In this document: positions 62,955 through 64,000 of the stretch, in pieces
How positions within the stretch are numbered: the first letter of the stretch is position 1
Layout: each line of letters starts with the position of its first letter
Assembly (NCBI GenBank): GCA_025041195.1
Contig: JAKCFM010000001.1
Span: forward strand, 682,001-746,000
Source of the DNA: Halobacteriales archaeon YIM A00013
Lineage (GTDB): Archaea; Halobacteriota; Halobacteria; Halobacteriales; Haloarculaceae
Length of the DNA stretch: 64,000 nucleotides
Reading direction: 5' to 3'
Translations under genes and position numbers: made by a program
Notes under the pieces: generated by a model
Told to the model about the DNA's origin: nothing
Seen by the model: only the letters and a program-made list of their open reading frames with translations
Database searches by the model: none

Positions 62955-64000
62955 ATGAGTACTCGACCAGGTCTCATCGGGATGGCTCGGAACGGCCGTC
63001 TCGATATCATCGCCGGTTTGCTTGGACTGCTGGCAGCGCTTGCTCTGTTGCCAGTGCAGTTGTTCCTCGACGATGTGTACGTCCGGACCCTTCCGGTCGT
63101 GCTCCTCGTCGCGTCGCTGTTGTATCTGATTGCAGCACGGTCTGAGTTCCCTGGCGAGCTTCCCGTGCTCTCAGCACGGATGTCTCGGCTGTTGCCATCG
63201 TTGATTGTCGTCGGCTGTGCAGTGTTGCTCGCGCTCGCTGGCCTGATGGGCAGCCGTGGAATGGTTTTCTACTACATCGCCACCGTGGTCGGTGCGGGCC
63301 TGTTAGTGTTGATACTGTTCGTCGATGAGGAGTATTTCTCACCAACGCTGTTGTTATTCCTGATCATCCTGTTCGGTGTCGTCATTCGGTTCAGTGCGCT
63401 CTACACCACGCCAGGATACATCGGAATCGACATCTGGTCACACGCGGCCGACTGGTCGACCGCCATACGCGATGCGGGATCGCTTGCGCCCATCGAAGGC
63501 CGAAAGTATTTCGCTGCACCCCTCTATCACCTGCTCGTTGTCGGTTCGAGCCTTTTGCTCGACGTGCCGGTCAAAACGGCGCTCTATCTCGTCCTTGGGA
63601 TTGCAATGCCGCTGTCGGTGGTGTTGATCTACTCGACGGCGACGTTTTTCGTTGAAAAACGCTGGGCAGTGTTCGCCACCGCGGTGTATGCGATGAGTGC
63701 AACGGTGATCGAGTGGGGGATTCACATCATCCCAACGAGTCTCGGGCTGGTGTTTTTCCTGGCGATCTTCTACGCACTCGATCGAATGCTGCGGATCGAT
63801 TATCGGCCACGCGATTTCCTGCTCGTCGTGTTCTTCAGCGTGGCGGTCATTCTCACACACCAGATCTCTTCGTTCATAATGGTGGTGTTCACCGGCTCTG
63901 GATTGATCGCGTATTTCCTCATCAGCCTCGGTGTCTTTGACATCGGGCAAGGCACCTGGAAACGCTCGTCGACGCGTGAGTCAGTAAACCTCACCGGGTT
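62955..64000 (+). CDS. Polytopic membrane protein, GT-C glycosyltransferase-like (3' end outside window)
   Basis: The frame from ATG 62955 stays open to the window end (348 codons visible). It encodes about nine hydrophobic segments, beginning IIAGLLGLLAALALLPVQLF. A first large loop GIDIWSHAADWSTAIRDAG near residue 168 has an acidic pair after the third helix pair, the place of the catalytic DxD/ExD in GT-C enzymes. The next loop (APIEGRKYFAAPLYH) fits this family. It follows the GT2 gene by 10 nt, likely using its lipid-linked sugar. The 3' end and C-terminal domain are outside the window. Confidence 0.7.
   Translation, partial: MSTRPGLIGMARNGRLDIIAGLLGLLAALALLPVQLFLDDVYVRTLPVVLLVASLLYLIAARSEFPGELPVLSARMSRLLPSLIVVGCAVLLALAGLMGSRGMVFYYIATVVGAGLLVLILFVDEEYFSPTLLLFLIILFGVVIRFSALYTTPGYIGIDIWSHAADWSTAIRDAGSLAPIEGRKYFAAPLYHLLVVGSSLLLDVPVKTALYLVLGIAMPLSVVLIYSTATFFVEKRWAVFATAVYAMSATVIEWGIHIIPTSLGLVFFLAIFYALDRMLRIDYRPRDFLLVVFFSVAVILTHQISSFIMVVFTGSGLIAYFLISLGVFDIGQGTWKRSSTRESVNLTG

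Overview
This window is chromosomal DNA from a halophilic archaeon (class Halobacteria). The evidence is acidic proteomes rich in Asp and Glu, many leaderless genes with a TATA box 23-35 nt before the start codon, twin-arginine signals on secreted lipoproteins, an Orc1/Cdc6 initiator, an archaeal aspartate carbamoyltransferase pair (pyrB-pyrI), SucCD, a three-subunit biotin-dependent acyl-CoA carboxylase with the small haloarchaeal subunit, and a geranylgeranyl-reductase-like flavoprotein. Base composition is moderate for the class, with AT-rich gaps. The genus cannot be decided from the sequence. Housekeeping genes (ileS, pyrBI, thiC, sucCD, thyX, acs) argue for the main chromosome.

Layout. 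1-2726: the 3' part of a lidless Hsp70-like ATPase followed by a membrane protein with an N-terminal J domain. A second copy of this two-gene module lies at 29244-32285 on the other strand. 2715-5943: an accessory patch with three copies of a unit made of a nearly identical 3' gene end plus its downstream hairpin element. The ends are attached to different N-terminal parts, and an AbrB-PIN toxin-antitoxin pair lies between them. 6255-13742: two membrane proteins, a small hypothetical gene, the biotin carboxylase/biotin carrier subunit and isoleucyl-tRNA synthetase. 13814-19923: acetyl-CoA synthetase, an EamA exporter, an Lrp/AsnC regulator with a long structured leader, a small secreted peptide, a divergent actin/Hsp70-fold ATPase and a DoxX protein. 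20299-24493: a Cys-rich secreted protein with an Asp-Val repeat, a candidate structured RNA, an alcohol-dehydrogenase-like enzyme with a small membrane protein, MoaB, a formyl-THF cyclo-ligase-like protein and an NAD(P)-binding epimerase-like protein.

24524-26867: a regulator diverging from an orc1/cdc6 gene. The gap between them carries inverted and direct copies of a 20-bp motif and is a candidate origin or operator array. 27195-38560: a 48-aa gene, an FAH-family hydrolase, a Tat-exported protein, the second Hsp70/J module, a lipase-like hydrolase, the flavoprotein reductase, and an ABC exporter followed by a lipoprotein and a membrane-anchored regulator. 38827-46981: a degenerate Nudix protein, a regulator pseudogene, pyrBI, small zinc-ribbon genes, thiC, a 23-aa membrane peptide, a TIM-barrel-like protein, a candidate ncRNA, the carboxyltransferase with its small subunit, and a UDG-like protein. 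46992-57484: NSS and MFS transporters, an SDR, a regulator/quinone-reductase pair, sucCD, an acidic protein, a membrane-anchored regulator and thyX. 57550-64000: a surface-polysaccharide region with a lipoprotein deacetylase, a beta-propeller lipoprotein, GT4, GT2 and the start of a GT-C-like polytopic protein.

The genes fit together as central carbon metabolism (acetate activation, acyl-CoA carboxylation, succinyl-CoA synthesis), nucleotide and thiamine synthesis, and an envelope/stress component. The most unusual parts are the duplicated lidless Hsp70/J-membrane module, the shared-tail gene family, the repeat array next to cdc6, and several short genes and structured intergenic regions.
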